Origin: an uncultured Spirochaetia bacterium
GTDB lineage: Bacteria > Spirochaetota > Spirochaetia > CAKZLE01
Direction of reading: 5' to 3'
Assembly: GCA_937125225.1 (NCBI GenBank)
Contig: CAKZLE010000023.1
Coordinates: forward strand, 147,663 to 211,662
DNA length: 64,000 nucleotides
In this document: piece after piece, positions 1-7,817 of the stretch
Layout of the letters: the number at the start of each line of letters is the position of its first letter
Position numbering within the stretch: position 1 is the first letter of the stretch
The notes under the pieces: generated by a model
What the model was told of the DNA's origin: nothing
Database searches by the model: none
The model's input: only the letters and a program-made list of their open reading frames with translations
Program-made: the position numbers and the translations under genes

Positions 1-1155
1 TTCATCTTTTTCCCATGCAGCAAGGGCCTTCTTAGCCATGGATTCCATCTTTACGAACCACTGTTCGGAGAGATAGGGCTCAATGACGGTATTACATCGG
101 TAACAATGCCCAACCTGATGTACATGATCCTCATCCTTGATGAACAGTTCCTGTTCTACAAGATCTGCGATGATGAGTTTCCGCGCCTGCTTTGTCGTCA
201 TCCCACGGTATCGTTGTGGTACATTACTGTTGAGCGTACCATTGGGGTTCAATATATTTATCTTCTCAAGATCATGTCTGTTTCCGATCTCATAGTCATT
301 AGGGTCATGAGCTGGAGTGATCTTCACCATTCCGGTTCCAAACTCCATGGAGACATAACTGTCTGCGATGATCGGAATCTCTCTATCAGTGAGAGGAAGC
401 AGGAGTTTCTTACCGATGAAAGCCTTGTATCGTTCATCATTCGGATTGACTGCTACAGCGACATCACCGAGAAGAGTCTCTGGTCTCGTGGTAGCGATCT
501 CGATGAATCCGGATCCATCTGCGAAAGGATATCTGATATGATACATCTTACCGGGAAGTTCTTTATGTTCTACCTCATCATCGGCCAACGCTGTCGTACA
601 GTTCGGGCACCAGTTAACGAGATAATTACCTTTATAGACAAGCCCTCTCTCATAGAGAGATACAAAGACCTCTCTTACTGCTTCTGAGAGCCCCTCATCC
701 AAGGTGAATCGTTCTCTATCCCAATCACAGGTCGCACCGATCTTCTCAAGTTGTTTTGAGATGATCTCATGATGTTCTTTCTTGACTTTCCAGGTCTCTT
801 CGACAAAGGCCTCTCTCCCGATCTCATGTCTGGAGGAACCCTTCTCTTTCAGCCTTCTCTCAACGACATGCTGAGTTGCGATACCTGCATGATCTGTTCC
901 AGGAACCCATAAGGTAGGTCTTCCGAGCATCCTGTTGTAACGAATGAGAATATCCTGTAGTGAGTTGTTCAGACCATGTCCCATATGAAGGACTCCGGTC
1001 ACATTTGGAGGTGGTATCACAATGACAAAAGGATCTTTCCCCTCTGTTCGCTCTGATACGTCAGGGCTGAACATCCCCTGACCTTTCCACTCTGCATAGA
1101 TTCTGTCCTCAAACTCTTTTGGGCTAAAGGATTTAGCTAGTTCGACAGCTTTCAT
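1..1155 (-). CDS. valS: Valyl-tRNA synthetase, N-terminal part (runs off the window)
   Basis: Charges tRNA-Val with valine in the cytoplasm. About 385 codons are open on the minus strand to base 1 without a stop, so the C-terminal part lies outside. The start at 1155 follows a GGAGG ribosome site. The class I signature region (PPPNVTGVLHMGH, carrying the HIGH-equivalent HMGH) sits near residue 45. A CP1 editing-type segment follows, with WCPNC and the TTRPETLLGD motif that is typical of ValRS/IleRS/LeuRS. PNVTGVLHMGH is the ValRS form. A promoter candidate lies just upstream (1195-1223). Confident by motif; the truncation is only the window edge. Confidence 0.96.
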   Translation of the reverse strand, partial: MKAVELAKSFSPKEFEDRIYAEWKGQGMFSPDVSERTEGKDPFVIVIPPPNVTGVLHMGHGLNNSLQDILIRYNRMLGRPTLWVPGTDHAGIATQHVVERRLKEKGSSRHEIGREAFVEETWKVKKEHHEIISKQLEKIGATCDWDRERFTLDEGLSEAVREVFVSLYERGLVYKGNYLVNWCPNCTTALADDEVEHKELPGKMYHIRYPFADGSGFIEIATTRPETLLGDVAVAVNPNDERYKAFIGKKLLLPLTDREIPIIADSYVSMEFGTGMVKITPAHDPNDYEIGNRHDLEKINILNPNGTLNSNVPQRYRGMTTKQARKLIIADLVEQELFIKDEDHVHQVGHCYRCNTVIEPYLSEQWFVKMESMAKKALAAWEKDE

Positions 1156-1194
1156 TAGTTTACCGATCCTCCGTAAGTCTACAATCTTTGAGAC

Positions 1195-1223
1195 ATAGTA
1201 TCAAAATCTTATCTGAAATACAA
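1195..1223 (-). promoter_or_regulatory. Candidate sigma-70 promoter of valS
   Basis: On the minus strand TTGTAT (1218-1223) is followed after 17 bases by TACTAT (1195-1200), about 40 bases before the valS start codon. Spacing and -10 match are good and the -35 is moderate. Pattern only; no transcript evidence. Confidence 0.5.
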
Positions 1224-1309
1224 CATAGCGTTGAACTTCACCTATTCATATTCAGTTTTTTCAGAGCGAGAACCTTGAAGAATAGGGACTTACCCCTTAC
1301 AATTGATAC

Positions 1310-2173
1310 ATGAGAAAATCCATCGTGAATTATGCAATTGTAACCAATGCAGACACAGGGTTCGGTAGGGAACTTGCCCTTTCCCTAGCAAAACGGGGGA
1401 ATGTGGTACTTATCACTACTATAGATGAGGCCATCGGAGAGAAACTCCTTGAGGAGATTCGTTATAAGGCACGATCGAAATCTGTCCTCTATCATCCTTT
1501 GGACCTTTCGTCTCAGAAGTCTATCAGGAAGTTCGTCTCTGACTATCGATACAATGTGAAACAACTCGATTATCTCATCTTCAATGACTCAATTGAATTC
1601 CTCAAGACGAAGAAACGGCAATACACCGCTGATGATATCGAACACAACTGGGCTGAATATCATATGGGTCCAGTCATCATGTCAGGACTGCTGTTGGCCA
1701 TGCTCAAAGAATCTCCAGATGCCAGGATCATCATCTCTTTACCAGAGAGCGTGTTCGCAAATCGACACCAGAAGGTGAATCTTGAGGATGCAGAGTTCAG
1801 AAACTCAAAATATAATCTTATGCATGCCTACCATCAGGCGAAATTGGCAGAGATCTTTTTCATCCAATACCTTGCAGAGCATATCAACGAGACGAATATC
1901 ATCCTCAATGGAATCTCGATACCAAACCTCAAGATCCCAAAGGATCATCTCAAGAAGATAGGATTGGGGGTCCGACTGCATAACAGGTTCGCAACGGGTC
2001 CTAAGAAGGCAAGCCACACCGTCCTCTTCGCCCTCACCTGTTCCCGAAAGAAACTGGTCACGGGTTCGATTCTGTCACTTCACAGGAAGAACCGAAGACT
2101 CAACCCCTATCTCAAGGATGTTGAGATCAAAGATCAGGTGATGACCCTCACCCGTAAATATATCATCACATAA
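1310..2173 (+). CDS. Short-chain dehydrogenase/reductase-like protein
   Basis: 287 residues with a Rossmann-type N-terminus. The usual TGxxxGxG nucleotide loop appears as TNADTGFGRE (residues 13-22). A YHQAK motif near residue 174 matches the YxxxK catalytic pair, and a serine-containing strand (IIISLPES) precedes it. The NAG motif is replaced by NDS. These features place it in the classical/extended SDR superfamily, nearest the retinol dehydrogenase-like group that acts on diverse alcohols and ketones with NAD(P)H. The substrate is not predictable. No strong ribosome site precedes the ATG, so the start is the weakest part of the call. It diverges from valS and is followed after 35 bases by the DUF4105 gene. 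Confidence 0.8.
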   Translation: MRKSIVNYAIVTNADTGFGRELALSLAKRGNVVLITTIDEAIGEKLLEEIRYKARSKSVLYHPLDLSSQKSIRKFVSDYRYNVKQLDYLIFNDSIEFLKTKKRQYTADDIEHNWAEYHMGPVIMSGLLLAMLKESPDARIIISLPESVFANRHQKVNLEDAEFRNSKYNLMHAYHQAKLAEIFFIQYLAEHINETNIILNGISIPNLKIPKDHLKKIGLGVRLHNRFATGPKKASHTVLFALTCSRKKLVTGSILSLHRKNRRLNPYLKDVEIKDQVMTLTRKYIIT

Positions 2174-2208
2174 TCTAAACCGTATTTGACATTGATAGAG
2201 TTCATGAT

Positions 2209-3507
2209 ATGATTGTGCCCATGAACATGCAACGTAAACTGCTCCTCCTATTGATGATCCTTTTGACCTGCAGTCTCTCTCTTCATGCAGAGGAAACCTT
2301 GAGTGAAGAGGCCTTAAGAGGGGAACACCTCACCATAAGACTCATGACCCTCGGGCAGGGAGATCCACTGTACATCTGGTATGGTCATGTCGGTATCATA
2401 GTTGACGATACCCTCACTGACAGATCATTGATGTTTGATTTCGGAGTGTTCAATTTCAAACAAGATAACTTCTACCTCAATTTCTCCATGGGAAGGCTTT
2501 TTTATCAGGTCATGGCCTCATATGCCGAGCAGAGAATCGACTATGCCGTAGATTCGAAGAGAAATACCTCGATGATAACCCTTGATCTACCTCCCGAGAG
2601 CAGATACAAGATCTATACGGCACTCATCGATCATATCCAACCGGAGAATCGTACCTATCTCTATCATCATTACTATAACAATTGTTCGACGAAGATCAGG
2701 GACATCATCGATATGGGTGTTGATGGGCAACTAAAACAGTGGTCAGAAGATATCCCCTCTCAATACAGTTATCGGGAACACATCAGGCGTTATTCCGGAA
2801 ACAGCCTCATCATGGATTTCATCCTGAACTTCCTGCAGAGTTCTGTGATTGATACTCCTATCTCTGTTTGGGATGAGATGTTTCTCCCAGATCGTATGGA
2901 ACGAGCCCTTATGCGATTCTCTTACACTGATGAGTCTGGAGTATCAAGACCAATCGTCTCAGAGAGGGAGATCCTCTCTGATTTCGAGGACAGACCAGAG
3001 ATACCAGACCTATGGACACCAAAATGGCCGTGGGCCTTAGCTCTGGGGAGTCTTATCGGCATCTTTGGGATCCTTCTGAGATATCTTGTTGATATGAAAG
3101 ATCTAAACTTCATAAAAATCCTACTTGGAGCCTACCATACGGTGTTAGCACTATTCGGAGGACTTCTGGGTACTGTTCTACTATTTATGATGCTCTTTAC
3201 TGACCATGATGTGACTTTCGGGAATGTCAATCTTTTGTTACTGAATCCTCTTCTTCTCTATGCTGCTCTTAAAGGTATCCTGTTGATCTTCGGAAAGCAG
3301 AAGAACAGACATATAAGAGATATAGATAATCTCTGGGCTATCATGTCCTTGCTCTCTTTGACATTGCTATTCTTGAAATTTTTCTCTATTATTGTCCAAC
3401 AGAATCAGATGTCAATAGCTCTGATCGTTCCGATCAACTTTGCTTTAGGGATATATCCTTTGATCAGAAGACGACGGGATAGAAAGAGTACTGAAGAGGA
3501 GAGATGA
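2209..3507 (+). CDS. DUF4105 (Lnb N-terminal-like) protein with C-terminal membrane domain
   Basis: 432 residues. An N-terminal signal peptide (about residues 5-28, ending SLHAEE) precedes a roughly 230-residue exported domain. That domain carries the DUF4105/Lnb N-terminal hallmarks: a YGHVGI histidine motif near residue 62 and NNCSTKI near residue 160, the presumed Cys/His catalytic elements. About five hydrophobic segments follow from residue ~275 to 415. The soluble domain should therefore lie outside the cytoplasmic membrane, anchored at both ends. Lnb N-terminal domains occur in lacto-N-biosidase-associated and cell-envelope proteins and are generally regarded as protease-like, but no substrate is known here. 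The start could equally be 2221 or 2227. The stop overlaps the next start by four bases. Confidence 0.8.
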   Translation: MIVPMNMQRKLLLLLMILLTCSLSLHAEETLSEEALRGEHLTIRLMTLGQGDPLYIWYGHVGIIVDDTLTDRSLMFDFGVFNFKQDNFYLNFSMGRLFYQVMASYAEQRIDYAVDSKRNTSMITLDLPPESRYKIYTALIDHIQPENRTYLYHHYYNNCSTKIRDIIDMGVDGQLKQWSEDIPSQYSYREHIRRYSGNSLIMDFILNFLQSSVIDTPISVWDEMFLPDRMERALMRFSYTDESGVSRPIVSEREILSDFEDRPEIPDLWTPKWPWALALGSLIGIFGILLRYLVDMKDLNFIKILLGAYHTVLALFGGLLGTVLLFMMLFTDHDVTFGNVNLLLLNPLLLYAALKGILLIFGKQKNRHIRDIDNLWAIMSLLSLTLLFLKFFSIIVQQNQMSIALIVPINFALGIYPLIRRRRDRKSTEEER

Positions 3508-3884
3508 AGATGAAAGAACGAGTCGTAGTACTTGGTGCAAGTTCTAAACCTGATAGATATTCATATAAAGCTATAGCATTGTTGCAGGAGCATGATCATA
3601 CACCGATTCCTGTATCCGTAAGAGATGAGGAGATCCTAGGTTTGAAAGCGGTGAAATCGATCTCTCAGATCGATGAACCTATCGACACGGTCACCCTTTA
3701 TGTCAATCCAAAGATCCTCTCTGAGGTCGTTGATGATATCATAGCCATCAGGCCAAAACGGGTTATCATGAATCCAGGGACTGAATCACCCGAGGCAGCA
3801 GAGCAGTTCAAACAGCATGGGATCAGAGTGTTAGAGGCTTGTACCCTCGTTTTACTCAAGACAAACCAATATTCAAAAGCATGA
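3504..3884 (+). CDS. CoA-binding domain protein (YccU-like)
   Basis: 126 residues forming a single CoA_binding_2 Rossmann fold. The N-terminal VVVLGASSKPDRYSYKA resembles the nucleotide/CoA-binding loop of succinyl-CoA synthetase alpha-like proteins, and MNPGTESPEA near residue 92 matches the conserved NPG...E of the YccU group. The biochemical role of this family is not established; CoA binding is inferred from family structures. It starts within the stop codon of the DUF4105 gene and its own stop overlaps the TetR start (ATGA), so the three genes are probably translationally coupled. Confidence 0.85.
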   Translation: MKMKERVVVLGASSKPDRYSYKAIALLQEHDHTPIPVSVRDEEILGLKAVKSISQIDEPIDTVTLYVNPKILSEVVDDIIAIRPKRVIMNPGTESPEAAEQFKQHGIRVLEACTLVLLKTNQYSKA

Positions 3885-4528
3885 TCAAAGAACGTAGGTA
3901 CTCAAGAACATTTGCCAATATCCCAGATGAGAAACAGCACTTCATCATCGAAAAGGCGATCAAGGAGTTTGCTCAGAAAGGTTATATCACCGCTAATATA
4001 AATAGGATAGCAAAAGAGGCAAATATCAGTATTGGTTCTATGTACAGCTATTTCCCCTCTAAAGAGGCTCTCTTCCTATCGATCATCGATGAGGGTGTCG
4101 GGGTTCTGCAGGAGGCTCTCAAAGGAGTTACCGATACGAAAGGAGGCTTCTTCGACAAATATCATCAGATGCTCAAGGCCGCTATCACCTATGCAAAAGA
4201 GTATGAATATCTTCACCAGATATATCTGGAGATCTCGACAGAGGGACTCTCCCACCTCGCAACAGAGTTGACTCAGAGTATGGAGAGTGTCACCACAGAG
4301 GTCTATGAGATCATATTGGCTGAGGCCGAAGCATCAGATGAGATCAGAAAGGGACTTGATAAACAGGTAGTAGCCTTCTGTCTCGATAATATCGCGATGA
4401 TGCTTCAGTTCTCCTTCGCATCAAAGTACTATTATGAACGAATGAAACTCTTCATCTCTGGAGAGCGTGATGAGGATGAACTCATAGATTCTATCATATC
4501 TATCCTTAAGAACGGGATGGCCCCTTAA
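3881..4528 (+). CDS. TetR/AcrR family transcriptional regulator
   Basis: 215 residues from the ATG at 3881. A TTG 42 bases upstream is also in frame, but the ATG overlaps the preceding stop as ATGA, which suggests translational coupling. Residues ~12-60 form a typical TetR helix-turn-helix: AIKEFAQKGYITANINRIA followed by ISIGSMYSYFPSKEALF. The remainder is helical and would be the ligand-binding and dimerisation domain; the ligand is unknown. Being last in the 2209-4528 run, it may regulate that run or the divergent region. Its end overlaps the convergent LemA-like gene by four bases. Confidence 0.9.
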   Translation: MIKERRYSRTFANIPDEKQHFIIEKAIKEFAQKGYITANINRIAKEANISIGSMYSYFPSKEALFLSIIDEGVGVLQEALKGVTDTKGGFFDKYHQMLKAAITYAKEYEYLHQIYLEISTEGLSHLATELTQSMESVTTEVYEIILAEAEASDEIRKGLDKQVVAFCLDNIAMMLQFSFASKYYYERMKLFISGERDEDELIDSIISILKNGMAP

Positions 4529-5103
4529 TAGGGTGTCTGTAGCGCAGAGATCATCGTAAACTCACCATAATCAGGTAGTTCCATCACACTTACAGCAAAG
4601 ATATTCAAAACAGAAGTAACCGCTCGCTCATAGTTCAAGAGTTGACTATGATAGACTGCGACATGATCGCCAAGCATCATCTCATTGGCCATCAACTCTC
4701 TAACCGGTATCAGCAGTGGTGAGGGAATAGCTTTCCCATACTCCTTTGATAGTTCGATGACACAATCATTGAGCAGATCATCTAGACTCAGATAGAGATG
4801 AGAAAGTTCTTCGACTCCAAGGAGGCTGATATCCCCTGCAGGAAGCACTGCCTCAAGCTGAATACCAAATTCCTTGAGTACCTGAACTTCTTCAGATTTC
4901 AATCTACCCGAGAGTTCTGCGACGGAATCAAGACGTTCCTCGAACAGAGTAGAGATAGCAACCTGTTGGGTATCAAGAGTATCTATCCACTTCTCAAGAC
5001 CTCTTCTCTCTGCAAGGAAGACTAGTCCTATCGCAAATATCACGATCACACCATAGACGATGATCCGAAACCAGATTGGTGGGTTCTCAACGGAAAATGC
5101 CAT
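4525..5103 (-). CDS. LemA-like single-pass membrane protein
   Basis: 192 residues. One transmembrane helix lies at about residues 10-30 (IVYGVIVIFAIGLVFLAE), with the rest predicted outside and helical. The C-terminal stretch DHVAVYHSQLLNYERAVTSV followed by a proline-poor FAVSVMELPDYGEF resembles the end of LemA proteins (YNDAVRDYNTxI...FxxxxFE). The N-terminal LemA signature is weak, so the match is distant. LemA-family function is poorly defined; many are envelope proteins. Four bases separate it from the upstream nucleotidyltransferase gene, so the pair is an operon. Best read as a LemA-like protein; a lineage-specific hypothetical is the alternative. Confidence 0.6.
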   Translation of the reverse strand: MAFSVENPPIWFRIIVYGVIVIFAIGLVFLAERRGLEKWIDTLDTQQVAISTLFEERLDSVAELSGRLKSEEVQVLKEFGIQLEAVLPAGDISLLGVEELSHLYLSLDDLLNDCVIELSKEYGKAIPSPLLIPVRELMANEMMLGDHVAVYHSQLLNYERAVTSVLNIFAVSVMELPDYGEFTMISALQTPY

Positions 5104-5107
5104 ATAC

Positions 5108-5857
5108 CTACTCTCCTAACTTCTCTACTGCATCAGTGAGAGCCTCATAGATCTTCATAAGATTCAAGATGGTAGCAGTATTGATCAGTTTAAGGTCCTG
5201 TGTATCACTGAAGTCATAGACCACAGCTAGTTCTGCCGAAGATAACTCGTAGAGTTCACTGATGATATCCACGATACCTGAAAAGGATTCTTCGAGGATC
5301 CTCTCGATATGGCTCTCATCTTTTAGAATGATCAATGCTCGAAAGATAGAATCCTGTGCATCACACCACTGATTGAGGAACTCTGTCAGGGGCCTTCTGC
5401 GTCCCTCTATCTGTAGGAGCAGTTGACGAAGGGTCATCACAGACCCTCGAAGCCCCATCTCCAATTGATGACGATAAAGCGATCTGTCTATCTTGAGAGA
5501 ATCGAACAGATCATCACCATGAACCACTCGTGCAGTATGTTTGAGTTCGATATATTCCATGGTATAGATATCGGCTGACTCATTGAGTTCATCCTCTGTA
5601 ACTAAAACAGGATGTATTCGATACTGCTGGATGGCACGAGATGTATAGGATGACAACTTGCCAAGCTGTTCGTCTAAAGGACCTGTGAGGACTACGAATA
5701 GTTTGATATCTGAGAAGCCGCAGATGAACGTTCCCTTCGCAGCACTTCCATAGAGTGCGACCATGCGGATCTCATCTGATGTAAAGACCTTGAGCATAGC
5801 GCTCATGAAGGCATCTACACCCTCACTGATGAATAGGTCTGGTCTCTGTTCTTTCAT
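5108..5857 (-). CDS. Nucleotidyltransferase-fold protein with degenerate catalytic motif
   Basis: 249 residues. The N-terminal domain has the Pol-beta/MNT fold signature GSAAKGTFICGFSDIKLFV at residues 37-55. Active family members need a D-x-D/E metal-binding pair; here G37-S38 is followed by D50-I51-K52, so the second acidic residue is lysine. The C-terminal ~130 residues are helical. Transfer activity is therefore doubtful, and a binding or regulatory role is a reasonable inference. It is the first gene of a two-gene unit with the LemA-like membrane protein. Its start at 5857 follows a GGAGAGA-type ribosome site. Confidence 0.72.
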   Translation of the reverse strand: MKEQRPDLFISEGVDAFMSAMLKVFTSDEIRMVALYGSAAKGTFICGFSDIKLFVVLTGPLDEQLGKLSSYTSRAIQQYRIHPVLVTEDELNESADIYTMEYIELKHTARVVHGDDLFDSLKIDRSLYRHQLEMGLRGSVMTLRQLLLQIEGRRRPLTEFLNQWCDAQDSIFRALIILKDESHIERILEESFSGIVDIISELYELSSAELAVVYDFSDTQDLKLINTATILNLMKIYEALTDAVEKLGE

Positions 5858-5889
5858 AAAGATCTCTCCTGTAACTCTAGTATATAACG

Positions 5890-5920
5890 AACCCCCGCAG
5901 TTTGGGTACCTGCAGGGGTT
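5890..5920 (-). terminator. Hairpin downstream of carbamate kinase
   Basis: Arms 5890-5900 and 5910-5920 (AACCCCCGCAG / CTGCAGGGGTT) pair over 11 bases with one mismatch and a 9-base loop, 30 bases past the arcC stop and ahead of the nucleotidyltransferase gene. No long T run follows on either strand, so it may be a weak terminator or an mRNA 3' stabiliser. Confidence 0.5.
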
Positions 5921-5950
5921 AGAGATTCGGAAGTGGCTATATTACATATA

Positions 5951-6901
5951 CTATCTCTTCGGTGATATACGAGTCCCTTTACCATGATTCACTGCATCAT
6001 ACAGATTCTCGGGGTTGGTAACGAGACCGACATGACCGGAGTTCTCAATGAAATCAACGACGGCCTGCATCTTGGGAAGCATGCTTCCTGGTGCAAAATG
6101 GCCCTCTTCAATATATTTTTTCGCATCATCAACGGTAATATCACTGAGGCTCTTCTGCTCAGGAGTACCAAAATTCAGACATACCTGTTCCACAGCTGTT
6201 GAGATCACGAACAGATCCGCACCGAGCTCTTTTGCCATGAGGGCTGCTGCGAGGTCCTTATCGATGACAGCCTCGGCCCCACTGAACACCCCTTCTTCTG
6301 AGATGGTAACAGGGATCCCACCACCACCGGCTGCGATGACGATCGTGCCGTTATCAAGTAAGGTCCGTACGGTATCGAGTTCTACGATTCGTTTTGGAAA
6401 GGGAGATGCTACCACACGACGATACCCTCTACCTGCATCCTCTACGATGTTCCAACCATCATTGTCTCTATGATACTCAGCATCTTCCTGAGTCATGAAA
6501 GTCCCGATAGGCTTTGAAGGATGTGTGAATGATGGATCGTCTTTAGCGACCTCTACCTGAGTGACGACTGTCGCTACAGGTCTTGATGTACCAAGCTTAG
6601 CGAACTCGTTATGCAGTGCCATCTGAAGGTTGTAACCGATTGCTCCTTGAGTATCAGCAACACAGGAATCAAGGGGAACTGTATGCAGAATCCTTCTAGA
6701 GAACTCTGCTCTTCGCAGGATGAAACCTACCTGAGGTCCATTCCCATGTGCGATCACGATCTTGTGCCCTTCAGCTGCAAGTCTTACGATATGAGCTGCA
6801 GTCTTACGTGCAGCCTCATACTGAGCGGCAACGGTGACATGTTTTGTATCCTCGATCAGGGAATTCCCTCCGATCGCAATGACAATCAACTTCTTATCCA
6901 T
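5951..6901 (-). CDS. arcC: Carbamate kinase
   Basis: 316 residues, the usual length. It reversibly transfers phosphate between carbamoyl phosphate and ADP, giving ATP, CO2 and NH3. The N-terminal VIAIGGNSLI and HGNGPQVG motifs, then AAGGGGIPV and VIDKDLAAALMA, are the amino-acid kinase family signatures in the carbamate kinase arrangement. No arginine deiminase, ornithine transcarbamylase or transcarbamylase paralogue is adjacent, so the source of carbamoyl phosphate lies elsewhere. A good promoter (6962-6989) lies 60 bases upstream, and a hairpin follows the gene. It is probably monocistronic. Confidence 0.96.
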   Translation of the reverse strand: MDKKLIVIAIGGNSLIEDTKHVTVAAQYEAARKTAAHIVRLAAEGHKIVIAHGNGPQVGFILRRAEFSRRILHTVPLDSCVADTQGAIGYNLQMALHNEFAKLGTSRPVATVVTQVEVAKDDPSFTHPSKPIGTFMTQEDAEYHRDNDGWNIVEDAGRGYRRVVASPFPKRIVELDTVRTLLDNGTIVIAAGGGGIPVTISEEGVFSGAEAVIDKDLAAALMAKELGADLFVISTAVEQVCLNFGTPEQKSLSDITVDDAKKYIEEGHFAPGSMLPKMQAVVDFIENSGHVGLVTNPENLYDAVNHGKGTRISPKR

Positions 6902-6961
6902 ATATATATCTCCTACTGTTTATCTATATCCAATATCACTGGCAAACCAGCTAATTTCTCT

Positions 6962-6993
6962 ATTATAACTCCATTGCAACAAATTGCAACAAA
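6962..6993 (-). promoter_or_regulatory. arcC promoter with tandem 10-bp repeats
   Basis: Minus strand: -35 TTGCAA (6984-6989), 16-base spacer, perfect -10 TATAAT (6962-6967). The element TTGCAACAAA occurs twice in tandem on the plus strand (6974-6983 and 6984-6993), covering the -35 and spacer; a partial copy, TTGGCAACTTT, begins at 7006. The tandem copies sit where a repressor or activator would act. Confidence 0.55.
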
Positions 6994-7137
6994 TATTTTC
7001 TCCAATTGGCAACTTTCTTCATGATATATAAATATTACCATACATCAGTTCAACTAGTTTGACTAATCTGCCCTAATCAGCTATGGTACGTCTCATATTA
7101 TTTCTGATATTTCATCTTGGAAGAGGAGATTAGTCAT

Positions 7138-7809
7138 ATGAATCTAATAGAGCGAAAGACACAGGTCCTATTGGCCCTATTCGTCAGTTCCATGGTCATC
7201 GTCAACACACTAGGAACAAAGATCACTACGATGTTCGGAGTCAGGGTATCTGTCGGTATCCTGTTCGTCCCTATCCTCTTCCTCATAACCGATATCATCG
7301 GTGAGGTTCATGGTAAGAAAAGAGCCCAGTTCTTCGTAAAGGTATCTTCTGGTATCCTGATCTTCATGTTCACGATGATCCTCATCTGTATCAAGCTCCC
7401 TGCGAATGCAAGCTGGGAAAACCAGGAACAGTACGAGCTGATCTTTGGTAGTTCATTGAGAATGACATTTGCCAGTATCGTCTCCTTCATGATCAGTCAA
7501 TACTATGATGTGATAGCTTTCGACTTCTTCAAAAGGATCACCAATGGCAAACATCTCTGGTTGAGAAACAACCTCTCTACCATGACCAGCCAACTCATTG
7601 ATACCACGATCTTCATGTTCCTTGCCTTCTACCGGATCAGTCCAAAGTTCTCCGCGGGATTCATATTCTCATTGATCGTCCCCTATTGGCTGTTCAAAGT
7701 GATCTTCGCTCTGATAGATACCCCATTGTGTTACCTTGGAGTTAGATGGCTCAGAGGAGATTCACTGACAGATAAGAAGATCGTAGGTTCACAGTCTACT
7801 GCACTATAA
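7138..7809 (+). CDS. Queuosine precursor transporter family (YhhQ/VUT) protein
   Basis: 223 residues with about six hydrophobic segments. The conserved family elements are visible: NTLGTKI early, then LFLITDIIGEVHGKKRA near residue 55 and LRNNLSTMTSQLIDTTIF near residue 145, matching the (L)RN..S...Q..Dt pattern of YhhQ/VUT. Family members import the queuosine precursors preQ0/preQ1 across the cytoplasmic membrane. An in-frame TTG at 7117 was rejected because AGAGGAG sits seven bases before the ATG at 7138. No preQ1 riboswitch was recognisable in the leader. It converges with the molybdoenzyme gene, eight bases apart. Confidence 0.85.
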   Translation: MNLIERKTQVLLALFVSSMVIVNTLGTKITTMFGVRVSVGILFVPILFLITDIIGEVHGKKRAQFFVKVSSGILIFMFTMILICIKLPANASWENQEQYELIFGSSLRMTFASIVSFMISQYYDVIAFDFFKRITNGKHLWLRNNLSTMTSQLIDTTIFMFLAFYRISPKFSAGFIFSLIVPYWLFKVIFALIDTPLCYLGVRWLRGDSLTDKKIVGSQSTAL

Positions 7810-7817
7810 GATTCTCA

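Noticed and set aside
106..687. 193-codon plus-strand open frame
   Set aside because: It lies entirely opposite valS, whose minus-strand product has clear ValRS motifs; no family resemblance.
7010..7137. Possible preQ1 riboswitch upstream of the queuosine-precursor transporter gene
   Set aside because: I looked for the preQ1-I hairpin with an A-rich tail and pseudoknot pairing and could not find it.
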